From Rhodamnia argentea (Eukaryota; Streptophyta; Magnoliopsida; Myrtales; Myrtaceae): DNA of 64,000 bases. The DNA lies in NCBI RefSeq assembly GCF_020921035.1, contig NC_063152.1:9066001-9130000 (forward strand), read 5' to 3'. Shown here piece by piece: positions 35,876 through 46,138 of this stretch. The stretch's first letter is position 1. The number at the start of each line of letters is the position of its first letter. Below the pieces are notes generated by a model. It was not told the DNA's origin and made no database searches. It was given only the letters and a program-made list of their open reading frames with translations. The position numbers were made by a program, and so were the translations under genes.

Positions 35876-38116
35876 AAAAGGACGCCTCTTTGAAAGAATG
35901 ATTGATGATGACCTCAGCATTTTGGGAACCTCTTGGATAGCTGAGCACATTTTGGCGTTCGCCAAGTAGTTCCCAAAGAACAGCGGCTTCATGGTGTCTT
36001 AGTCCATAATGCGCGGGCAATTCAGCCTTGATAATCAACTTCTCCAGAACAAGTGCTTCCTCAAGAAGAAACTTAATCAGTGCGAGCAGATGTTTCGACC
36101 GAAAGCAATCAGCTCCAAAGCTGATTATCTCAACTCTCTTGAGATGTTTCGCCAAGCACTCAAAGTTCCCCTTCCTTGAGCACAAAAAATCTCCTTCCTC
36201 AAAGTTAAAATCGTCTTTGGATTCATGTAGCTCAAACTGCACATGAATACCCCATGTAAGAAATTTTGCACTAGATGTGGGTCCACAAGGATTAAAAAAA
36301 AAAATTCAACGGCTCACTAAAATATCAAACAAACAACCTTCATTTGCCCACCGTAAATGCTAGTTAGTTTTACTTTGTATCGAGTCTTGATCAATTTGAG
36401 CTCTTAAAGTCGTCCACACAATAAAATATCTTCTCTTTCTAGGTGCTCATTGCTACCCTATTAGTTCAAGATCCAAACCTACATGGCAGCCAAAGAACCT
36501 CCAGTAAAACACTGCAGTTACTTTAGCTGCACAGATGTCATGTAGACTGACCGAAGTTACAGGCAATTTTCAATTGCTAAAACTAGTAAGTGTTTGAAGT
36601 TGATCATCTGCATGTGCTTCTAAAGCTTTAACTCACTGTTTAAAAATTTGTGCAAAAGAAAATTCAGCACAAGAAGCGAGATGAAAGTATCATAGCAAAG
36701 GAACAAACCAGCACGTTGCTGCGGGCAGCCAGGCGTATGACTAATTTTTCAAGGCACGGTGAACTTCGTAGCAGGTGTGCTATCCCAGGAAGTTCCCAAT
36801 GATGAACTGGTGCAAGTAGTGTCAAATTCTGACATTTTGACAATGGAGATGGCACTCCTCCCATCTCCCAAAGGGACAGAATCTAAGAACATTGAGCAAG
36901 CAACATAGAAAATTTTGACTATACTTTCTTTTCCTTTTTCCTGTTATGAGATGAATGAAGACTAACAAAAATTAAAGTCCATCCAAATACCTTATACCCT
37001 GACTCTGTCTCCAACGACTACGAGTTCACAATGATACATCTTGATGGAAGACTAGAATGCCACGGAGAGCTGTAGTTGCTCAACCGGGGCAACAAACAGC
37101 ACTACAACAGTGCTAATCACCAACCACATTCAACACGAGCAAGTCTTATAGAGGTAAAAATACTGAGCTCGTACCTGCAAACATGGACAGCAGATGGCGA
37201 TTGTGGGAACTCCACGCAGCTTCTCATAGAGTCCCTTGAAAACGTCACAGGGCATCCTCCTCACAGGAGACTCGAGAAAATATAACTTGGCTTCAACCAA
37301 AGATGATACATCCTCAAGTATAAGCATGGAACTATTAGGCCAATACCCTGATACCCGCAGCGACAGCAAATGCGGAGCCCAGAGTTTCTCCATGTTCGAG
37401 TACTCCACAATATCGTGGCGGAAGAATACCAACTCTTTCACACTCGTTGAATCTATTCTAATGTTCTTCAACCCCCCCGCCATACTCCAACTCGAGGGAC
37501 TCTAAAACAGGGCTTCCCCTGAGAATTCCTTCCAAAATATCATCACTCAACTCAGCGTATTTTATAGACAAGACCTTAAGACAAGGCCACCTGATATTAG
37601 TACCCGACGAAAAACAGCAGAAACGGACTTCCAGACTTACCAACCAACTCAAGCAACACACGAACCGAGGCAGTGTGTACGAGAATAGCGGATCGCTCAG
37701 CCACAGGCAGAGATCCTCCACGCGGCGCGCCTCCGCGAAGCGGAGCCAGAAGTCAACCTTTTTGGGGAGTTGGCCACGTCGCACTCGAAGCCGATGACGT
37801 GGAACCTCTTCACCGTCGGGGAGGTGCTCTGGAGCAGGACGCTGTCGACAAGGGACGACAGGTCCGATAGTTTAAGGGGCTCGTGGTCTCTATTGAAGAC
37901 GAGGTGCGCTGTGCTGGTCCAAATGGACTGCCAGCGCTTGGAGAGGACGCTGGTCTTGACGACGTCCTCGAGCGGCAGAAATGAGAAGATGTGGTGGATC
38001 ACGGCGTCCGGCAAGGCGCTGATGAGATCCCTAGGGCTCAAAGGAGGAGGAGGAGGATCTCGGTTTCCTTCGGTGCGATTGGGCCTGTCGCCGCCGTGGA
38101 CGGAGGTCTCCGCCAT
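35844..38116 (-). pseudogene. F-box/LRR/FBD protein, locus FBD-1, two frame changes
   Basis: Three exons: 38116-37175 (F-box plus LRR-like region), 36882-36709 (174 bp), 36236-35844 (FBD domain). Start at ATG 38116, MAETSVHGG. F-box: DLISALPDAVIHHIFSFLPL, then VVKTSVLSKRWQSIW; LRR-like: NIRWPCLKVLSIKYAELS, GSPVLESLELE; FBD: FECLAKHLKRVEIISFGA and LVLEKLIIKAELP. Two frame changes in exon 1: one in a 5-base A run (about 37760, after DVANSP) and one in a 7-base G run (about 37472-37478, after LELEYGG); the frame resumes as LKNIRIDSTSVKEL. Both lie in homopolymers, so assembly error is a real alternative. The C-terminus also diverges from the other paralogues after NHSFKEASF. Intact members are presumed SCF substrate adaptors. 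Confidence 0.85.
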
Positions 38117-39063
38117 GGGATTGAAATCCTAGGGTTTCCGCGGATTTTCCCGCTGATTCGAAGGATTTTACTTTTTCCCGTCTTTTTACATGACGACGTA
38201 GCAGGACGAAGGTGAAGGATAATCAAGTAATTTTCCTTTGCTCCATTAAACAAGAAAAATTAAAAAAATAGAATGAAAATTAGATGGCCGCGAATGTGAA
38301 AAATGAATTGGAAGGACAAAAACTAAATTTAAGCTTAGTGAAAAAAGGGTGTTAATTAATCTATACTAATTATGTATAACTCGTTCTGTATGTATTTCAT
38401 TCATCAAGCACTATGACAAATTTCCTACATTCCTACATCCATTACTCTCTATGCCTTGTCAACCCCGCCATCGACATCGACATCGCCATACTTGTCACTC
38501 ACCCCTCTCTACATCCGAACATACTCTAGAGTCACGCCACCTCCAACAGGCCGGGAATTTTCAACGTGATGTGTTTACACGGCGCCCAAATGAGCGTGCT
38601 CGGTTGAAGCTTAATCAATACCTTGTCATCAACAAATGGGACATGTTTAAACGCATATAATAAGTACGTCGTCGCTTATTGAACCTTCCAATGCCTTTAT
38701 TACATTCGTAGACACGTCAACACTTGCTTGGATTGATACCACATGTTGTAGATACATTTTTTGGTACGTGTAATAAATGTCGAAGCACATTTTTTGTTTG
38801 TGTGTGTGACAAGTAATATCTTAAATGCGTTAAGCATGTCGTAGTGTCTAAGATGCTTAATAAACTTGTCGTATTGGGGCTTTTATTTGAAGTTAGTTGT
38901 TTGCTTCTAGATTGGGTTTGTTTCTAAGATCCCAGCCGGGCGGATATGAATCGTAGAAATCATTTCCCATAAATTGAAGAGAGAGAGAACTTGTGTCGAA
39001 TCCATTTTTGACTCACCTAAACTCGACGAGGCTCACCTATTTGATAGGTCTATATAGGACAGA
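38117..39063. other. Spacer upstream of FBD-1
   Basis: Includes the FBD-1 promoter side (38117-38340). The 38790-38890 stretch (TTAAGCATGTCGTAGTG, AATAAACTTGTCGTA) is repeated at 44917-45000, so the spacer is part of the duplicated landscape. No gene seen. Confidence 0.5.
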
Positions 39064-42000
39064 CGATGGCTGTTAAATCTAGCAACAAAAACTTCAAGAT
39101 GGTAAGTAAATCTTTTTCCCTACAGAAAAATCCAAAGATTGGGACCTAGAAGACCCACCATTGGGACTTCGGCAAAAAATGAAGAACAAGAACAAGAAAA
39201 AAACCCAATGGAGGATCTTCTAGGGCGCCCAATATTTTGATTGACTTAAGCACAATCACCAAGTCATCCAATAAGGCGAAGTGAAAAGCACAAGGTGGTG
39301 GACGTTTATGATATACCCTTCAAATAAAAAACTGCATCATCCTCCTCGGGAACTTCAAAATCTCTGGTGCCCTGAAGAAGAAGCGACCATTAGCGTAAAC
39401 GGGTGAAAAGAGAAACCATTTGCTGTATCTGCATTATTGCGGAAGACAAGGAAATGTTCATAATCAGGCAAATCATATACAACTAAACATGATACGCATA
39501 AGTGGACAAGAAACCCACCCTTGAATTATGAAGTATCGGACACGATGCGCACTGAAATCCACCGGCCAGTTTGAAGATCATACGTATGAACTAGACCATC
39601 CTGAAGGCAAAGACTGTTACAAAGAGTAGACAATTTTACGATATAGACTGTTAGAAAGAGTAGACAATTTTACGATATATATTCATTCTAAATGTAAAAT
39701 TGGCATGATACCCGACCACCTATACCAAGATGTCGACCTAAAGGTTCAACATCAAAGTAGATGCGCCGGTTGGTACCTTCAGATGATTGTCACAACCCAT
39801 ATAGTCAATAGAGGGGACAAAAGAAAGTCACTTCAATGATTGAGAAAACAATAATGCTAGCAAAAGCAATTACTTGAGAGAAAAAACTGAGTCTTGGGAA
39901 AGGTATATTAGCCAGAAATATTCTACTTTCTTATCCAATGACCCAAAATTTCATTCAAAATATGTTATTCAGTTAGATGGAAACAGGAGCTTTGCTATCA
40001 TTAGAAAACAATTGTCAATTGTGGACAACATCAACAACCTTGCGAACATCCCAGCACATAATAAAAGGGTCCTACAAGAAATCTAAGAAGAGACCTTGTC
40101 AGATACAGATGTGCCTAAAGTAAATAATACATAAAGAATGTTTACCATGATTCCTCAAATTTTAGTCCATCGCAAAACACTACAGTGGTTTTCGCACAAA
40201 TTGAGAACTTAGACTGTGTTTGATCACGGGATAAAGACAGAATTGAGATGAAAATGTTTGTGCATTCATTTGGAGAGTGATTAGATATAAGAATTAGATA
40301 TGTTCCCCTATCTTGTCCGGCATCACCAATTAACACACATCCCATGTTAGCAAGTGCCTGGTTACTTGTTAGGTCACTGTGTCCGGAAAGAACAGGGCGG
40401 GATCATGCACTAACTCACCCTCCCCCAATCCCCCACTTTCAATGAACCCCCCTCTTCCCTTTTCCTCTTTCGCCACAATCCCCACCCCCAATTCAAACCA
40501 AAGCCATTCCCTTCCACCTAAAAGAAAAGTTTTCCACGTTTATCTTGTCCTTTGTTGTTCTTCTGGCTCAATATTTGGGTATATCCAATCTGATAGACTT
40601 TGCATATGCCAAAGACGACACCTTAAACATTCAAGCAGGTTCAAGACATGAAAATAGGATATCTTTCCATGATTATCACTATTAGTAGCATCTTAAACAA
40701 ATTTGCATATCCTAGAGGCAACAAACGAATGCAATCCCTCATCATCACAAGGTAATTGCCCCAACTTTTATCTGATTAATAGATAACAAAAACTCTGAAA
40801 ATGTCCAAATAAAATGCTCCCATCACACTCCATTGCACAAGAGAGAGAGAGAGAGAGAGAGAATGGTAGAGAGTCATTATATATATTTCCAAGAAAAAAA
40901 AAGAGAAGGTTTAGAGCATTATACCTTTCGTCCTCGAGTATACAAGTAGTTTCCATCTTTCCAGAATAACACCTGAAATTGCAAGCTTATCACCCTATAA
41001 TTTCTTGAGAAATAACCATCACATCAGGGAAATCCAATCATCCGGCACTTACCTGGGTAACCCCACCTTGTTGACCATGTAAAATGCATAAGAGTTCCAT
41101 GCTATCTTCTCCGTAGATTGCAGTCTGGTCATTGGAGAGAAAGCAATGGCAGATATGATACCTGCACAAAAGCAATAGAGAGTAAGATACCCAATTCTTT
41201 CCTTTTATCTTGTGATCGCAATATTATCTTGAATCATTATAAAATTAACAAGGAAATCCAAGGCACTTAGGAGATCTGCTATTTTCCTTTGCATGCATCG
41301 TATATCAGCCCCATTGCAAAATAAAACAGAAAAAGTCAGCCTTACAATCCAAAGTAATTCTTTGAAGTTGAAACACTCAATTTTTCTCCACTGCAGTTCC
41401 TCTAAATCCTATTTTATTTAACTTGTTTGACAAACATACAAAAATAGCTAATTCAGGACAAGCACAACAACGCACCTGTTTGACCTTCTTTGTTTCCTTG
41501 GAAGTGTTTGAGTGCTTCTCAAATTCTTTACCAGGGCGATGTCCATCAAACACTCTTATGGATTCATTATATCCAGAAAGTTCCTACGCATGAACAAAGG
41601 ATGTAGGTTGAAACTTTTATAGACTTAAAATGCAATAGACCTTATGTAAAGAGAAAAAGTAAATCATTTATGATAACCGCAAAAACCACTAAGCAACCAA
41701 ACACCGACATTCCGAAATTCGGTTAGCAGAGCATAACATACATCACCAAATACTGATTTCTTTCAACAATAGAAGGTAAAGTAATGTACGATTTCCTACG
41801 AAAATTTCGAGGCGAATTAGAGTGGACTGTTGACATGAGGGAATTTAAGAGTCTTCAAAATGGAATGTTAACCTTACTCATTCCCCGCAGGATTAAATGT
41901 AATTGAAAATGCAGCTGTAATTTCATCCACAGCATCAAAAGCCCTGTATGTGCAACGTAGCTGAAATGTCAAGTCCACAAGTCAATAAAATTTCCTTGTT

Positions 42001-42956
42001 TCTTTTCAAGACAATTAAAAACGAAGCTGGATTCGGAAGATTGTAAAGGAGAAGCTAAGGGGTATGCAGACAACAGAGTTGCTATAAAGCATGTTTAAGA
42101 TGTGCGATAAGCTCGGGGTCTACAACTTCAGTGTACCTGAAACAATTATACGGCCTCCATAAAGTCTCCCTGGAGTTCTTGAATAAACTAAACTTAACAA
42201 TTCTGACCTGTCAAGTAGTAGCATCCCTGGCATGAATCGGATGATCACGAGAAATTGAAGCAAATACACAGCTAACTGAGTCTGAAACATGAAAATCTTC
42301 AATCAATTCTAGCTGTGGCTAATTACCGGAGGAGAAATAACTATAGCTGAAAAAAAAAAAAAACATGATACAGTAAAAAGAAAAGAGTGAAATTTTACGA
42401 GACTACCTGTAGCAGACATATGGATACCAACAGAAATCATAAACCGATTCCCCTTCTGTGACAACAAGATTCGCTGGAAAAGAATCTGCAACCACATAGA
42501 CACAGACCACTCATTATCTCAATTTGCGAATGATTGGTTATAGATATCACTGGCAAATAGTCTCAAGAGTCCTAAAGCTAACATCTTTCAAGCTATTTAA
42601 ATACACAGAAACAAACACACACTCTACGTGACTACAAAATGCCTTGAGGACCTGTACCTTGATCAACATCAGAAGAACTTGCATTTGCGCAATCATCACC
42701 CCCGTGGTCTGGTCTAATCATGACACAGAGCAATTAAAGTACCACCAACAGCGCAACATCTCGTGAATGAACAAACATAAAAAGGACCAGAAAAATCAGC
42801 AAGCGCCACCATTGTCCCAAAACAAACTTACAACTTGAACACACAAAGGGTATTGTCCTCTGAGCTACTGTGAAAGCAAGTCCCATCCGGTGACTCAACG
42901 ACAGCCCAAAAAGAAGAGGCAATCATCGCCCCAAAAGCCACCCCACTACTCATAAC
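39064..42956 (-). pseudogene. WD40 TCAB1/WRAP53-like, copy C: exons 2-13 remnant
   Basis: Collinear with copy A from about A 26031 to A 29975, so it retains counterparts of exons 13 (about 39.33-39.45 kb), 12 (39.55-39.62), 11 (39.71-39.80), 10 (40.02-40.08), 9 (40.93-40.97), 8 (41.05-41.16), 7 (41.47-41.58), 6 (41.88-41.96), 5 (42.20-42.29), 4 (42.41-42.49), 3 (42.66-42.72) and 2 (42.83-42.90), but neither exon 1 nor exon 14. Exon 9 is in frame here (VLFWKDGNYLYTRGRK), unlike copy A. Exon 8 has its own, larger deletion after IAFSP. Exon 5 has a TGA in place of the Gly codon in ATTGQ. Copy C ends abruptly at 42956 against a copia-derived fragment. Confidence 0.82.
39611..39678. repeat. Tandem duplication, 2 x 34 bp
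   Basis: Two adjacent 34-bp copies (39611-39644, 39645-39678) differing at one base, within an intron of WD40 copy C. Copy A has only one unit at the equivalent place, so the duplication is specific to copy C. Confidence 0.85.
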
Positions 42957-43330
42957 TCAGGATTATATTTTTCCTGAGGGTACTAAATACATTGAGACTG
43001 ACCAGTATTTTATTCGTCAACATATTTATAGTGGTGCAATCAAATTTTCTTTCCATCTTCAGTGGATTAACTAGCTGGTATTTTCATTAAAGCATATCCA
43101 CCTGGCCGTTCCGATGAAGTGGAGTGAAGTGCTGATTAAGCAAGCAAGCAAAGTACAATGGCGAAAACACTGAGGCGCAGAATAGAAATTGACGGAGAAA
43201 CATCAGCGGAGGAAAAGAGACATCCTAAATGTCCTTAAACGTTTTAAAGTGTTTCAAATTAATGGATAACGATGGCATTGTTGGCTCTATAAATTGTGGC
43301 CTCCATCATGCTTGTGTTCTATCACAGTTC
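42957..43330 (+). mobile_element. Fossil Ty1/copia 3' fragment (RNase H end, possible LTR scrap)
   Basis: Beginning exactly where homology to WD40 copy A stops, the plus strand reads a short stretch resembling the C-terminus of copia RNase H (PEGTKYIETDQYFIRQHI), followed by about 200 bp of possible LTR remnant. Broken and old. It marks the breakpoint between WD40 copy C and locus FBD-2. Confidence 0.65.
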
Positions 43331-43590
43331 TTCTTTTCCGTTACCACATAATGTCTTCGACCTCTTCTTACGTTTCTGATGTTACCACCTTCCGCAATGA
43401 GTTCCGCATCCTTTGCAAAGAACTCATCATCTCTCGTCCAAATTCCACTCGCGCTTACACGGTGATTGTTTCAAAGCGGCGAACCAACACATCTTCCACC
43501 ACATCATCCTTTTCGAGTGGATTCGCATCACGCGGACGCAATTCAACCCGAGTATGCCTCATAAAAGCGTACAAAATACCGAGCTCGTAC

Positions 43591-44297
43591 CTGCAAATAC
43601 CAACCGCTAATAGAGCTAATGGCGATTGCAGGAACTCCGCGCAGCTTCTAATCGAGTCCCTTGAAAAAGTCGAAGAGCATGCTATTGTCACTGCACGCAA
43701 CAAAATCTGACTTGGCTTTCACCAAAGAAGGTATATCGTCAAGTCTGAACTCATAATCATGAAACCAACACCCTCGTATCCGCAGTGACAAAAAAATGTG
43801 GGGGCCCAAAGTTTCTCCATCATAGAGATCGCGCGGGGGACGAGTACCAACGCTTTTTTCACAATCGTTGACCGACTCTAGTATATTGTTGTTCACGCCC
43901 CTGCACAAGTACAACTCGAGGGACTCTGAAACAGGACTTCCCCTGACAATTTCCTCCCAGGTATCATCACACACCTCCACAAATTCTATCAACAAGACCT
44001 TAAGACAAGGCCACCTAATAGTAGCACCCAACGAAAAACAGCATTCTCTGACTTCTAGGCGTCCCAACCGACTTAGGCAATACAAGAACTGCGGCAGTGC
44101 ATAGCCGGAGATCCTCCACACGGCACCCCACCGCAAACCGTAGCCGGAGGTCGAGCTTAGGACAGTTGGCCTCTTCGCACTCGAAGCCGACGATGTGGAA
44201 TTTCTTCGCCGTGGGGCGAGGTGCACTGGCTCAGGACGCTGTCCATGAGGGGGCGGGAAGTCCAAGGGTTTACGAGGCCTGTCTCCGTTGAAGATGT
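43591..44297 (-). pseudogene. F-box/FBD locus FBD-2, LRR-region fragment
   Basis: Corresponds to exon 1 of the FBD genes from FNGDRPRKP to the exon-1 donor (TTTGCAG/GTACGAG, exon end 43591). LRR-like peptides: TIRWPCLKVLLIEFVEV, GSPVSESLELYLCRG, SLRIRGCWFHDYEFRLDD. The F-box itself is missing because the gene is interrupted at 44297 by an LTR-like segment. It also has a frame change near its 5' side and a TAG at 43648-43650 (FFKGLD then KLRGVPAI). Exons 2 and 3 are absent. Confidence 0.8.
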
Positions 44298-44690
44298 TGG
44301 GTTTATGGGTGGGTGGACCGCCCATGTGGGCTAACACATCCCATTACTCGTCATGGATAACTATCGTTTTTAAATGTGATGTCTAATCACGTTCTTTTAT
44401 CGCCTAACATAATAAGAACATCATCTTTCTCTAAGAAGAAATTACGTGTGTCGTTCTCATTGTGAAGACAAAGAAGAAAAAAAAGAAAAACAACGACGTC
44501 TCTCTATGAACGTCAAATCGGTGGACTCTTTCTTTACATCGGGAACACTTAATCTGTGAAATAAGAAAGTATGTTCGTAATCATAATATACCTTTTCGAT
44601 CAGTGATTCAAGACTTCTTGAGCATGTTAATTCCCCAATCCATACTTATAGAATTAGGGATTGGTTCCCGTCATTGGTATCAGAGCATCT
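44298..44690 (+). mobile_element. Probable fossil LTR fragment with primer-binding site
   Basis: Starts TGTTGGGTTTATGG exactly where FBD-2 homology ends and ends ...TTCCCGTCA at about 44673, followed by TTGGTATCAGAGCATC, a standard tRNA-iMet primer-binding site. No matching second LTR or recognisable gag/pol is found in the window, so it is a 5' end fragment. Broken. Confidence 0.6.
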
Positions 44691-45189
44691 TGTTCCTATT
44701 TCCTGATCGAGCGAATTTTTGTGGTCGAATTAGTGTGAAAAACCCGTTTTACGAACCTACTATTCCTAGATCAGTTCGTGACTTTTTGTACAATAAAAGT
44801 ATTTTTGAACATATAATTAGAACCGTATCGGCGAAACGAGTCCTATGAACACACAGTGGTTTGCAGCGGGCGGAAGGGGGGGACGAAGTTCTCCGCCATG
44901 GGTCGCACGTGTATGTTGGAATCAAATATTAAATGTGCTAAGCATGTTGTAGTGCGTAAGGCGTTTAATAAACTTGTCGTACTTGGGCTTTAAAGGTATA
45001 TCGCTAGTGATAATTATGTCGTGTTGAGGCCCCACTGAATTCAGTGCATTGGACACTGCGCATTTATATCTAGAGACAGAGATAGTTTCGGTGGATTTAG
45101 AGGCTCTTCGGTGGCCTTGTACACGATGGATCATATCAAGCAGCTTTCAAAGATCACCTACCTCCAAAGATTTTTCCCTGTATGTGCAT

Positions 45190-45473
45190 ACTGGCTATGA
45201 TGATCATCTCCTACAGCAGAAGGGCACATGGTTTCATCTTCATCAAAGTTGTCATCTCAAGGGAATACATGGGGCGATTGGCTTCCGATAAAGGATGTCT
45301 CTGATATGAGAACTCTTCACTATGGCAGAGACGCACGGGCCAGAACCATGTCTACCAAGGCAGAGACGGCTCGGATGGATCGTCTTGCAAGTCTAAGCAT
45401 CTTGGCGCAGAGCCATGAATTTCAGTTCCCAGGTTTCTACGAATTCTGCCACCAAAAGAGCTTTGAAGTTTGA
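45190..45473 (+). pseudogene. Degenerate gene fragment of unknown family
   Basis: Open for 81 codons from 45228 on the plus strand: TWGDWLPIKDVSDMRTLHY, then RDARARTMSTKAETARMDRL and SHEFQFPGFYEFCHQKSFEV. The same sequence, more broken, is at 35300-35875. I do not recognise the protein. The repeated occurrence beside FBD genes suggests a neighbour gene duplicated together with them. Confidence 0.4.
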
Positions 45474-45731
45474 GGTTAATTTGTTGTCGAATTGTTGGCA
45501 AACAAGTGATGACTGCTCACTTTACACGCAAACTTCGGACTGTTGGACGATAAGGTGAAACAACAATCGTTATATCGACAGGCATTCGCGATCGTCGAGT
45601 AAAATATATTCCTTTCGGGCGTCGGACGGTCCATAATGATTTTGTATGTAGACAACATCTTCGACTACCAATTTTAGGTAAATGGTATTTTGGAGTATTG
45701 GGGTCTTGATTTGCTCTTTCGGTTTACAAAT

Positions 45732-45831
45732 CGATTCGGATCATACATTCATGGCCCGGAATCATTCTTTCTCTCAAGGAACGATTCGGATCATACATTC
45801 ATGGCCCAGAATAATTCTTTCTCTCAAGGAT
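45732..45831. repeat. Tandem duplication, 2 x 50 bp
   Basis: Two adjacent 50-bp copies (start CGATTCGGATCATACATTC) with about two mismatches. Part of an 0.65-kb spacer otherwise without a gene. Confidence 0.85.
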
Positions 45832-46138
45832 CAGTTGATTTGGCTAAGTTTGTCGCTTATTGGAGGAGCCTTTCTCATAAGAAAGAGTCATGCCTATTCT
45901 GTGTTCATGTTTTGATATTAACTACAGGAATTAGTACATGATCGGAGAAAGATTGAAGAATTGGAAGTAGAAAAACATATAAAAGTTGAAACATTTGAAG
46001 TCCGATTATCCAACGAGTGATAAGCTGCCAATAGGCCAAAAGAGTGATTTTCCAACCATGACAGTGTCAAAAGAGTGTAAGCCAGGATGAGCATTGCAGT
46101 GCTCATTCAAGTTTAGAAACCTGGATTTTCATATGCTT

